Assembly (NCBI GenBank): GCA_009786275.1
Contig: WQTL01000360.1
Location: 1-6,082 of the forward strand
Source of the DNA: Bacillota bacterium
GTDB taxonomy: Bacteria > Bacillota > Clostridia > Oscillospirales > Acutalibacteraceae
DNA: 6,082 nucleotides
Direction: 5' to 3'
Part shown: positions 1 to 4,884 of the stretch, in pieces
How the letters are laid out: each line of letters opens with the position of its first letter
Numbering within the stretch: the stretch's first letter is position 1
The notes under the pieces: model-generated
What the model saw: the letters and a program-made list of their open reading frames with translations, nothing else
Databases searched by the model: none
Told to the model about the DNA's origin: nothing
Position numbers and translations under genes: made by a program

Positions 1-361
1 CGGCGGGCGGCGGGGTCTCAGTCTGGGGCGCGGGCGGATCTTCGGGCTCTCCATCACCAGACTGAGAATTTTTTTCATCGCCTTCGACTACGGCCGCCGC
101 TTTCCGACGTCTGGGCCGAAGAGGCGGCGACTCGGGCAATACAGCGACCGGTTCGGCCTCAGTCTGGGGGAGCGGCGATGAGCCTTCCGCCCCTTCAGGC
201 CAATCGCCGGGCGGTTCCGTCTCGGTCTGGGGGGATGTGCGTGCCTCCAGCTTGGCCAGTTCTTCATCGAGCCGCCGTTCCACATCGGTTTCGCCGATGA
301 TCGGCGGCGACGCGGCTTGCTCCAACGGCTGATCCGCTGGGTCGATTGTTTTCTTTGGCAT
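1..361 (-). CDS. Partial Pro/Glu-rich, PQTE-repeat protein of unknown function (N-terminal 120 aa)
   Basis: The reading frame starts with ATG at 361, begins MPKKTIDPADQP, and stays open to the left edge, so the C-terminus and true size are unknown. The start is supported by an AGGAGG site 7 nt upstream, and the gene lies 29 bp after the VirD4 stop in the same direction, probably in the same transcript. The visible part is rich in Pro, Glu, Ala and Thr, with no membrane segment or signal peptide. A short charged stretch near residues 26-41 could form a helix, and a basic patch (RPRRRK) lies near residues 82-87. The motif PQTE occurs at residues 44-47, 65-68 and 112-115, each in a proline-rich setting. 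The same motif is in the tail of the upstream VirD4 protein. This looks like a disordered linker or tail in front of a domain outside the window. I do not recognise the family and assign no function. Confidence 0.75.
   Translation of the reverse strand, partial: MPKKTIDPADQPLEQAASPPIIGETDVERRLDEELAKLEARTSPQTETEPPGDWPEGAEGSSPLPQTEAEPVAVLPESPPLRPRRRKAAAVVEGDEKNSQSGDGEPEDPPAPQTETPPPA
15..34. repeat. 20-bp direct repeat, copy in the PQTE gene
   Basis: The plus strand reads GTCTCAGTCTGGGGCGCGGG, identical to 482-501 and differing at both flanks. On the coding strand it encodes PAPQTET in the same codon phase as the other copy. Shorter relatives occur at 158-169 and, with one change, at 219-232. 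Confidence 0.9.
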
Positions 362-368
362 AAGATTT

Positions 369-374
369 CCTCCT
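369..374 (-). promoter_or_regulatory. Ribosome binding site of the PQTE-repeat gene
   Basis: On the minus strand this reads AGGAGG, 7 nt upstream of the ATG at 361. It is the main evidence that the proline-rich frame at the left edge is a real gene and not a chance open frame in GC-rich DNA. Confidence 0.85.
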
Positions 375-390
375 TGCTTGTGTTTGGATA

Positions 391-2241
391 TTAAAAGCCC
401 GCCGGCGGCCGGTCGGAAGAACATAGCTTAGACCGGGTCGCCGGGGGAACTTTTTGAGGGGTTTCAGTTTGAGGGATTTCAGTCTCAGTCTGGGGCGCGG
501 GTGCTGAATGATCCGGCCTATAATCACGAATTGGCGACCGGGTCATTTCTTTTGCCATGGGGTGCCCCGTGTAGTCAAACTTGGATGCCTTGAGCATCTT
601 CTGCCCGCGGATGATAATCAGCAGCTCATCGTTGGGTAAGCGCAGGACTTCATCGGTCGTCATCAGCCGGCGTTTGCCCAAACCGTCGGTGCGGCGGTAC
701 TGGGGAATGACCTGGGCGACCGCTATCGTCTGCCGCATGGTCTGGGTGGATTGCACATCCACGGTCATATCGCCGCTGCGCGCGCTGATAAACTCAGCCG
801 TGGGTTCGTCGGTACAGCCCAGCATCAGGTGCGTATCAGCGTTGCCCAGCAGCTCGGCCCAGAGATCATTGGGATACCTGTTTTTGAGCTGCGACAGGTT
901 CTGCACACACATACACACGTTGAGCGCGCGCGACCGAATGGTACTGAGCTTGCGGGCAATGTCCGGGATGACGCCTACATTGTTGAACTCATCGAAAATG
1001 AAATCAACGGGCACCCTGCAGCGGCATTCCGGTGTGCTGTCGGCATAGCGTACCAGCTGTATAAACAAAAACGAAAAGAACAGCGAGGAGAGGAACTCCA
1101 AGCTGCCCTCTTGGTCACTGAGGATCACATAGTAGGCGCACTTTTCCTTGCCCGGCAGAGCCAGGTCGATCTCGGAGCAACTGGTGATCCTGCAAACCGC
1201 TTCGTTTTGAAGCACCTGCAGCCGCGTCCCCAGACCGAGAACGATTCCGGCACGCACTGTGTCTGAAGCCTGAGCGAATAAGTTATATGGCGCCTTGGCC
1301 GGGTGGCTCATGGGCAGCTCACTGAACATTTGGCTCAACTTCTTCTCACCGCACTGGGTCAGCAGCTGATAGACCATCGGCAAATTTTTGTCATTTGGGT
1401 TACCGTTGGCATCCTTGTCTACATAGAGCACCAGGGCTTTGAGCAGGTTGCCCTCGCCGTTGTCCCAGAAGTGGTCTCGGCGGTCGCCGCTGGTATTGGC
1501 GATGATGACGTCCGTGAGAATCTGGGCCATGAGGGTATCGCCGCCCAGGTCGGCCATGCAATTCCATGAGTCCCCGAACTCGGGCGTCACCAGGTTGAAT
1601 ACCTTGACGGTATACCCGTTTTTCCTGAAGAGCTCAGCGGTGTCGTTAAACAATTCGCTTTTTGGATCTGTTACAATTACCGACTCGCCCCGCTTGATGG
1701 CCTGAAATAGATAGGGCCGCACAAACCCGCGGGACTTCATTGTGCCGGAGGCACCGAACACGGCGATGTGCCGGTTGAGTCTGGTGTCCTCGGGCAAACA
1801 AAGGACGGAACCGTTTTTCTGGCCAAGGATGATGCCGGCCGCCCTGCCGGGCGAGCTGACCTCCAAAACCGATTTCAATTCTTTGTCATCCATCCAACCG
1901 GCGGTGCCGTAGGTGCCGCTCTTGCTGCGGGTGAAGTTCCTGTCGTCCTGATCTTTATGGCCGAATTTGTTGTGCAGCTTGACATAGAGAACAACGCCTC
2001 CTACAAGGCCAACCACCAGCAGCATCCCTTTCAGGCCGTTCAGACTGAACGCGGCGCCCAGGCAATGCAGGGGACCGGCACGGATGGGGGGCATGATGAA
2101 GTCGCCGCTCATCCCCCCGCCGCCGAGCCAGCCGGCGTAGCCCGCCACAAGCTGCCCGGTAAGGCCGCCCAGATACATCAGCAGAACCAGCCCGAGCAGT
2201 ATGGCAAGGGTGATTCCAAGCTTGCGTTTATTCAATCGCAT
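391..2241 (-). CDS. virD4: VirD4/TraG-type conjugative coupling protein (T4CP)
   Basis: This 616-aa inner-membrane ATPase would link the relaxase-DNA complex to the type IV secretion channel. Two hydrophobic N-terminal segments (about residues 8-26 and 58-88) anchor it. The Walker A motif is GASGTMKS at 163-170, followed by a TDPKSE segment at 191-196. Walker B is FIFDEFNNVG at 414-423, and the conserved MCVQNLSQL motif is at 444-452. Length and motif order fit VirD4-like proteins of clostridial Tn1549/CTn elements (the CD1115 type, from memory). The Walker A motif has Met in place of the usual Gly before Lys169, which I recall as normal in this subgroup. The start overlaps the end of the preceding gene by 14 bp, with GGAGG (2251-2255) 9 nt upstream, so translation is probably coupled. 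The last 40 or so residues are a variable proline-rich tail with PQTE repeats at 583 and 590. Confidence 0.95.
   Translation of the reverse strand: MRLNKRKLGITLAILLGLVLLMYLGGLTGQLVAGYAGWLGGGGMSGDFIMPPIRAGPLHCLGAAFSLNGLKGMLLVVGLVGGVVLYVKLHNKFGHKDQDDRNFTRSKSGTYGTAGWMDDKELKSVLEVSSPGRAAGIILGQKNGSVLCLPEDTRLNRHIAVFGASGTMKSRGFVRPYLFQAIKRGESVIVTDPKSELFNDTAELFRKNGYTVKVFNLVTPEFGDSWNCMADLGGDTLMAQILTDVIIANTSGDRRDHFWDNGEGNLLKALVLYVDKDANGNPNDKNLPMVYQLLTQCGEKKLSQMFSELPMSHPAKAPYNLFAQASDTVRAGIVLGLGTRLQVLQNEAVCRITSCSEIDLALPGKEKCAYYVILSDQEGSLEFLSSLFFSFLFIQLVRYADSTPECRCRVPVDFIFDEFNNVGVIPDIARKLSTIRSRALNVCMCVQNLSQLKNRYPNDLWAELLGNADTHLMLGCTDEPTAEFISARSGDMTVDVQSTQTMRQTIAVAQVIPQYRRTDGLGKRRLMTTDEVLRLPNDELLIIIRGQKMLKASKFDYTGHPMAKEMTRSPIRDYRPDHSAPAPQTETEIPQTETPQKVPPATRSKLCSSDRPPAGF
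482..501. repeat. 20-bp direct repeat, copy in the virD4 tail
   Basis: An exact copy of 15-34, here encoding PAPQTET at about residues 581-587 of the VirD4 protein. A second, diverged PQTET unit follows at residues 590-594, then a partial PQK, so the tail looks like a small tandem peptide repeat. Confidence 0.9.
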
Positions 2242-3358
2242 TCTGAAGATCCTCCATCGAAATAACTCTGAGTTTCACACGCTCGCCCAAATAGGCGCGC
2301 AGGAAATCCCGCTGCCAGGGGAAGCACGCGACCATAAACTGCTTATCCGCCTGGGAGCTGAGCGCGGATTGAAACCGCATCAGCCGACTCAGGTCGGAAT
2401 CCAGGTGCGACAAGGTGTACATCCCATCGACAACGGCGTCATATTCCATGATGCCGTAGCCCTTGAGCCGGGCTTCGGACTCGAAGAGCGCATCGAGGAC
2501 GCGTTCGTTCCAGTCTGGCAGCGTGAGGATCCGTAGAAGCTGGATCCCGTCCGTGCTCAGGGGGATAAAGTGTACGTACTGATAGAGCCTATCAATGCGC
2601 GTGGCTCTCTTTGGGGATTTGTCCGATTCCAAGAGAGTCTGGAGCGCGATCTCCGGCGTATTCCCCAGCAGAAGCACTGCGTTGACATCGCGTAGCCCGG
2701 CGTTACAGCGAACGAGCTCCGTGATGTGGAGATTTACTTTGAGTTCGCCCTTGCCGGACCATTTCATTACCGCGTTCCGGACGTTATATACCGCGTAACA
2801 CCCGCCGGGAGAGAACGCCAGACCGACGACCCTTGTGAAGACGGTTTTGTCCATATCGTCGCAATGGTTCTCCTTGAAGTCCCGGGCGATGTAGAAGCTC
2901 GGTGCAGCGGGAACAACCTGGTGAAGCTTGTTTTTAACCAGCTGCGGCAATACGTAAGGGCGGCATTCCAAACCGGCCATCGCTGCCATTGCGATTGCCT
3001 CACCCACACGGTGGTTGCGGTCAATATGATGGTGGTCGCCGGAAAGCTGATGGTTTTTCGACGCGCGCAGGTAATACGCCGGCGCACCGGGATGTAACCC
3101 CTCCAGCAGCGGGAGCGCGCTTTTGCTCAGGCGGATATTCCGTGTTTCCTTCCATCCGCTCACCGTAAGCATCTTGGTTTGCAGCACGGATTCATTGGGC
3201 GGGAAGCGGATATCCTGCACTGATTCCAGCTTGTGTACCAGGTCCTTTATGGAGCGCTCACTTCCGAGCAGGTGCAGCGACGAGGCCGGGAACTCCATCG
3301 AAATAGCGAGCATTTGCAGGAGTTGATGCACATGACTGCCCGCCTTCACTGTAATCAC
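2228..3358 (-). CDS. Conserved-looking 376-aa conjugative-element protein, probable winged helix at N-terminus
   Basis: The frame is open from a GTG at 3463, but I place the start at GTG 3358 because GGAGG lies 8 nt upstream of it, while the 35 codons before it have no good site. Residues 9-60 look like a winged-helix DNA-binding fold: a helical HQLLQMLAIS segment, a LLGSERSIKDLVHKL possible recognition helix, then a short strand around QDIRF. Further blocks are NIRLSKSALPLLE (74-86), IDRNHRVGEAIAMA (112-125), GGCYAVYNVRNAVMKW (185-200) and DKSPKRATRID (246-256). No membrane segment is seen. The helix-then-HRVGE layout recalls Replic_Relax-type plasmid and ICE proteins, but that is a weak impression. 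It overlaps virD4 by 14 bp, so the two are probably made together. A role in DNA processing or control of transfer is inference; the molecular function is unknown. Confidence 0.85.
   Translation of the reverse strand: MITVKAGSHVHQLLQMLAISMEFPASSLHLLGSERSIKDLVHKLESVQDIRFPPNESVLQTKMLTVSGWKETRNIRLSKSALPLLEGLHPGAPAYYLRASKNHQLSGDHHHIDRNHRVGEAIAMAAMAGLECRPYVLPQLVKNKLHQVVPAAPSFYIARDFKENHCDDMDKTVFTRVVGLAFSPGGCYAVYNVRNAVMKWSGKGELKVNLHITELVRCNAGLRDVNAVLLLGNTPEIALQTLLESDKSPKRATRIDRLYQYVHFIPLSTDGIQLLRILTLPDWNERVLDALFESEARLKGYGIMEYDAVVDGMYTLSHLDSDLSRLMRFQSALSSQADKQFMVACFPWQRDFLRAYLGERVKLRVISMEDLQNAIE
2251..2255 (-). promoter_or_regulatory. Ribosome binding site of virD4, inside the upstream gene
   Basis: GGAGG on the minus strand, 9 nt before the virD4 ATG at 2241. 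It lies within the last codons of the 376-aa gene, whose TAA at 2228-2230 comes after the virD4 start. This arrangement is typical of translational coupling. Confidence 0.8.
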
Positions 3359-3529
3359 AACTGCTACCTCCGAGTTGAAGCAAATAAGCCATGGGGACTG
3401 CTCTCTCGGGCCGGCTTCCCGCCCCCATGCGCCGGGAAAACCTTGATATACCTGCGTTTGCACCTACACAACGTATACGGATAGTGAAAAGGCCGAAAAA
3501 CGCTCCATTTTACGTATGCTTTTTCAGCT
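3359..3529 (-). other. Spacer between the DUF6100-like gene and the 376-aa gene
   Basis: This 171-bp gap is the only sizeable one inside the otherwise tight cluster. It contains the palindrome CGTATACG (3472-3479), a TACGTA (3511-3516) resembling the core of the large upstream inverted repeat, and a 7-bp inverted repeat CATGGGG/CCCCATG (3390-3396 with 3423-3429) just before the ribosome binding site. Its left part is GC-rich. I see no convincing promoter: TATACG at 3474-3479 would be a weak -10 with a poor -35. It could hold an internal promoter or simply be the 5' leader of the next gene. Confidence 0.4.
3367..3371 (-). promoter_or_regulatory. Ribosome binding site that sets the GTG 3358 start
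   Basis: GGAGG (in CTCGGAGGTAGCAGTTGTG on the minus strand), 8 nt before the GTG at 3358. No comparable site precedes the longer-frame GTG at 3463, so the shorter 376-aa product is preferred over 411 aa. Confidence 0.75.
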
Positions 3530-4201
3530 TTACTGCGGGGGTATTTTGACCTCCGGCGCCCCGATTTTTCCGGATTTTAAGGCAACGCGGAAGCGGTCGA
3601 AATCCTCCTGCGGCACAAGGTAGGCTTCGGTACAGCTGGACTCGCCCCGGGCGGTGCAGTAGTAGTGTTCCAGCTCCATCGGCCCATCGCTGCGCAGCAT
3701 ATAAAGGGCCATGCTGTCTACCACCGCGTTGACCTCAATGTTGTCGTGATCCCGGAACAGCCGCACGGGGTTGCGGTAATCGTAGACGTGCCGCAGAACA
3801 AAGACGCTGCTTCCAAAATATACAGGCGGTCCGCTTTGACGGAACCGTTGCATCGCCGGGTAGAGAATCCCGTAGATGTAGTCCGTGTTGCCTTGCTTTT
3901 TGCTGGGCAGCATCGCCGGGAAAGTCATTTTGAACCAGCCTTCCGGGGTAAACTCCATCGAAACCGGCGCGGCCTGCGCAATGAGGTCGTTCACTTTCTC
4001 CTTCGCTTTGGGATCCCCGGAGGAGGGCAGCAGCTCCCGCCCAATCACCGTGAGCTTTTCCGCCGCGAGCACAAATCGGGTAGCTTCTTCATAGGCGCTT
4101 TCAAATTGGTGTTTGTTCTCCAGCCCTATCGTCAAATACAGCGACTCCTGGACCTTTTGCTGTTGACGCTGGGCCTCTAAAAGTTGTTCATCGAATCGCA
4201 T
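3530..4201 (-). CDS. DUF6100-like accessory protein with RusA-like acidic triad
   Basis: This 223-aa soluble protein resembles, from memory, the DUF6100 family of clostridial mobile elements. Supporting blocks are FPAMLPSKKQ at 94-103, a VYFGSSVFVLRHVYDYRN segment at 127-144, FRDHDNIE at 149-156 and SSCTEAYLV at 188-196. The first 60 residues are mostly helical and charged (MRFDEQLLEAQRQQQKVQES). Asp151, Asp153, Asn154 and Asp172 match the spacing of the catalytic D70-x-D72-N and D91 of the Holliday junction resolvase RusA. The residue aligned with RusA Lys76 is Val157, so nuclease activity is uncertain. The ATG is one base after the stop of the preceding gene (TAA C ATG). Its GGAGG (4211-4215), 9 nt upstream, lies within that gene, which points to coupled translation. 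A DNA-structure-binding or processing role is inferred only. Confidence 0.85.
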   Translation of the reverse strand: MRFDEQLLEAQRQQQKVQESLYLTIGLENKHQFESAYEEATRFVLAAEKLTVIGRELLPSSGDPKAKEKVNDLIAQAAPVSMEFTPEGWFKMTFPAMLPSKKQGNTDYIYGILYPAMQRFRQSGPPVYFGSSVFVLRHVYDYRNPVRLFRDHDNIEVNAVVDSMALYMLRSDGPMELEHYYCTARGESSCTEAYLVPQEDFDRFRVALKSGKIGAPEVKIPPQ

Positions 4202-4202
4202 G

Positions 4203-4727
4203 TTATGGTTCCTCCTGTGTAAAAAATATTACCTCCGGCACATCCTGGCCGCGGTAGTCCACCGTGGCAAAGAGGCAGGGGGCGCGGGGCAGTTTTAGCT
4301 GTTGCGCCATGGAGCTGTGGGGCAGCACGAAGATGTATTTCATGTCCTCCTGGGGCTGTAATAACCGCGCCAGGCTTTGCTCACCCTCATAGAGCACCAC
4401 AATTTCGTAGCCGGTATCCTCCTTGAGGAAAAATAGCTGCGCAGGGAATATCGCCGGGTAGTGGGCCATGGGCTCCACCCGGTCGATAAATTTCAACAGC
4501 ACCCAAACTGCCAGGATCATACGCTGGTCGGGTTGGCATTGGGCGTCCAAGCCCAAGTAGTAGCCGTCTGAGATCTCCTCGATCTGGTACTGCCGCTTCA
4601 AGCTGCTCAGGATCCTTTCCGCTGTGGCGACCGGCTTGTCCTTGAGCAGCCGGATTATCTGGGTGTAGGTCAGCGCGCCGTATTGTGACAGCCACTTGAC
4701 TACGTTGCGTTCGTCGGGTAAGAGCAT
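4203..4727 (-). CDS. DUF5697-like protein with N-terminal winged helix
   Basis: This 174-aa soluble protein resembles, from memory, the DUF5697 family found in clostridial conjugative elements. Residues 5-60 look like a winged helix: helix NVVKWLSQYGALT, helix YTQIIRLL, helix ATAERILSSLKRQ, then a wing-like EEISDGYYLGL. A second part contains ILAVWVLLKFIDRVEP at 71-86, FFLKEDTGYEIVVLY at 99-113 and a closing strand pattern CLFATVDYRG at 151-160. ATG 4727 is preferred because the ribosome binding site overlaps the other in-frame ATG at 4736, which would give 177 aa. The open frame extends to 4838, but that part lacks a start signal and runs into the inverted repeat. It is the first gene of the cluster after the VirB4 gap and overlaps nothing. 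A role as a DNA-binding regulator of transfer genes is possible but inferred from fold only. Confidence 0.85.
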   Translation of the reverse strand: MLLPDERNVVKWLSQYGALTYTQIIRLLKDKPVATAERILSSLKRQYQIEEISDGYYLGLDAQCQPDQRMILAVWVLLKFIDRVEPMAHYPAIFPAQLFFLKEDTGYEIVVLYEGEQSLARLLQPQEDMKYIFVLPHSSMAQQLKLPRAPCLFATVDYRGQDVPEVIFFTQEEP

Positions 4728-4734
4728 GGGGTTC

Positions 4735-4745
4735 ATCACCTCCTT
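4735..4745 (-). promoter_or_regulatory. Extended ribosome binding site of the DUF5697-like gene
   Basis: The minus strand reads AAGGAGGTGAT, an 11-nt match to the complement of the usual 16S rRNA 3' end. It overlaps the ATG at 4734-4736, leaving only 2 nt between GGAGG and that codon. The next in-frame ATG (4725-4727) is 11 nt from GGAGG and is the more plausible start. Confidence 0.8.
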
Positions 4746-4758
4746 ATTTAATAGATAG

Positions 4759-4782
4759 GGCGCGGAGCTTTGACCCCGCGCC
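4759..4782. other. Short GC-rich hairpin in the leader of the DUF5697-like gene
   Basis: GGCGCGG (4759-4765) pairs with CCGCGCC (4776-4782) across a 10-nt loop. In the direction of the genes it sits 13 nt upstream of the ribosome binding site and is not followed by a T-run, so it is not a terminator there. It could instead be a leader structure affecting mRNA stability or translation. Read on the plus strand it is followed by GTTTTG, a weak terminator-like tail that might limit antisense transcription. Confidence 0.4.
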
Positions 4783-4809
4783 GTTTTGTGTGCCGTTGTC
4801 GAAATGAGT

Positions 4810-4829
4810 ACAAAAATACGTATTCTTGT
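4810..4829. promoter_or_regulatory. Palindromic site 1, candidate operator half of the inverted repeat
   Basis: This 20-bp near-palindrome is centred between 4819 and 4820 on AATACGTATT. All base pairs match except 4814 with 4825. A matching site is centred exactly 40 bp away, near four helical turns, which would suit cooperative binding by a dimeric regulator. Protein binding is inference. Confidence 0.35.
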
Positions 4830-4852
4830 GTGCGGCAATTTCAGGGATTCTG

Positions 4853-4866
4853 AAAATACGTATTTT
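4853..4866. promoter_or_regulatory. Palindromic site 2, candidate operator half of the inverted repeat
   Basis: AAAATACGTATTTT is a perfect 14-bp palindrome centred between 4859 and 4860, about 19 bp downstream of the virB4 stop. It shares the 10-bp core with the site centred at 4819/4820. No clear -35/-10 pair could be placed next to either site. Confidence 0.35.
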
Positions 4867-4884
4867 TGTACTCATTTTCGAGCA

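Larger units (their letters stand above)
4799..4881. repeat. Long AT-rich inverted repeat between virB4 and the downstream cluster
   Basis: Positions 4802-4824 are exactly complementary, in reverse, to 4855-4877 (23 of 23). With a one-base bulge the pairing continues through three more bases, TCG at 4799-4801 with CGA at 4879-4881. The 30-bp loop contains a smaller inverted repeat, TTTCAG/CTGAAA (4839-4844 with 4850-4855). Each arm carries the palindrome AATACGTATT. It begins 3 bp past the virB4 stop. There is no T-run on either side in the gene direction, so it is not a standard intrinsic terminator. Possible roles are a paired operator, an mRNA processing or stability hairpin, or a small inserted hairpin element of MITE or REP type. 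The structure is certain; the role is not. Confidence 0.85.

Noticed and set aside
1..595. CRISPR or minisatellite array made of the CAGTCTGG units
   Set aside because: Units are irregularly spaced, mostly in coding phase, and explained by a PQTE peptide repeat; there are no regular spacers.
581..2265. Several plus-strand open frames of 88-171 codons across the virD4 region
   Set aside because: They lie opposite the well-supported virD4 frame, show no recognisable motifs, and are expected as antisense shadows in GC-rich coding DNA.
3359..3463. N-terminal extension of the 376-aa protein to GTG 3463 (411 aa)
   Set aside because: The upstream GTG lacks a good ribosome binding site, the added residues look like translated GC-rich spacer, and GTG 3358 has GGAGG at ideal distance.
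3464..3508. A 14-codon minus-strand frame (MERFSAFSL...) before the 376-aa gene, considered as a leader peptide
   Set aside because: No ribosome binding site precedes its ATG and no attenuator-like hairpin with a T-run follows.
4728..4838. N-terminal extension of the DUF5697-like frame to 4838
   Set aside because: It would translate one arm of the inverted repeat and the GC hairpin, with no start signal, while a full-length ribosome binding site sits directly before 4727.
4799..4881. Reading the large inverted repeat as the intrinsic terminator of virB4
   Set aside because: Its stem is AT-rich and no T-run follows it in the direction of transcription.
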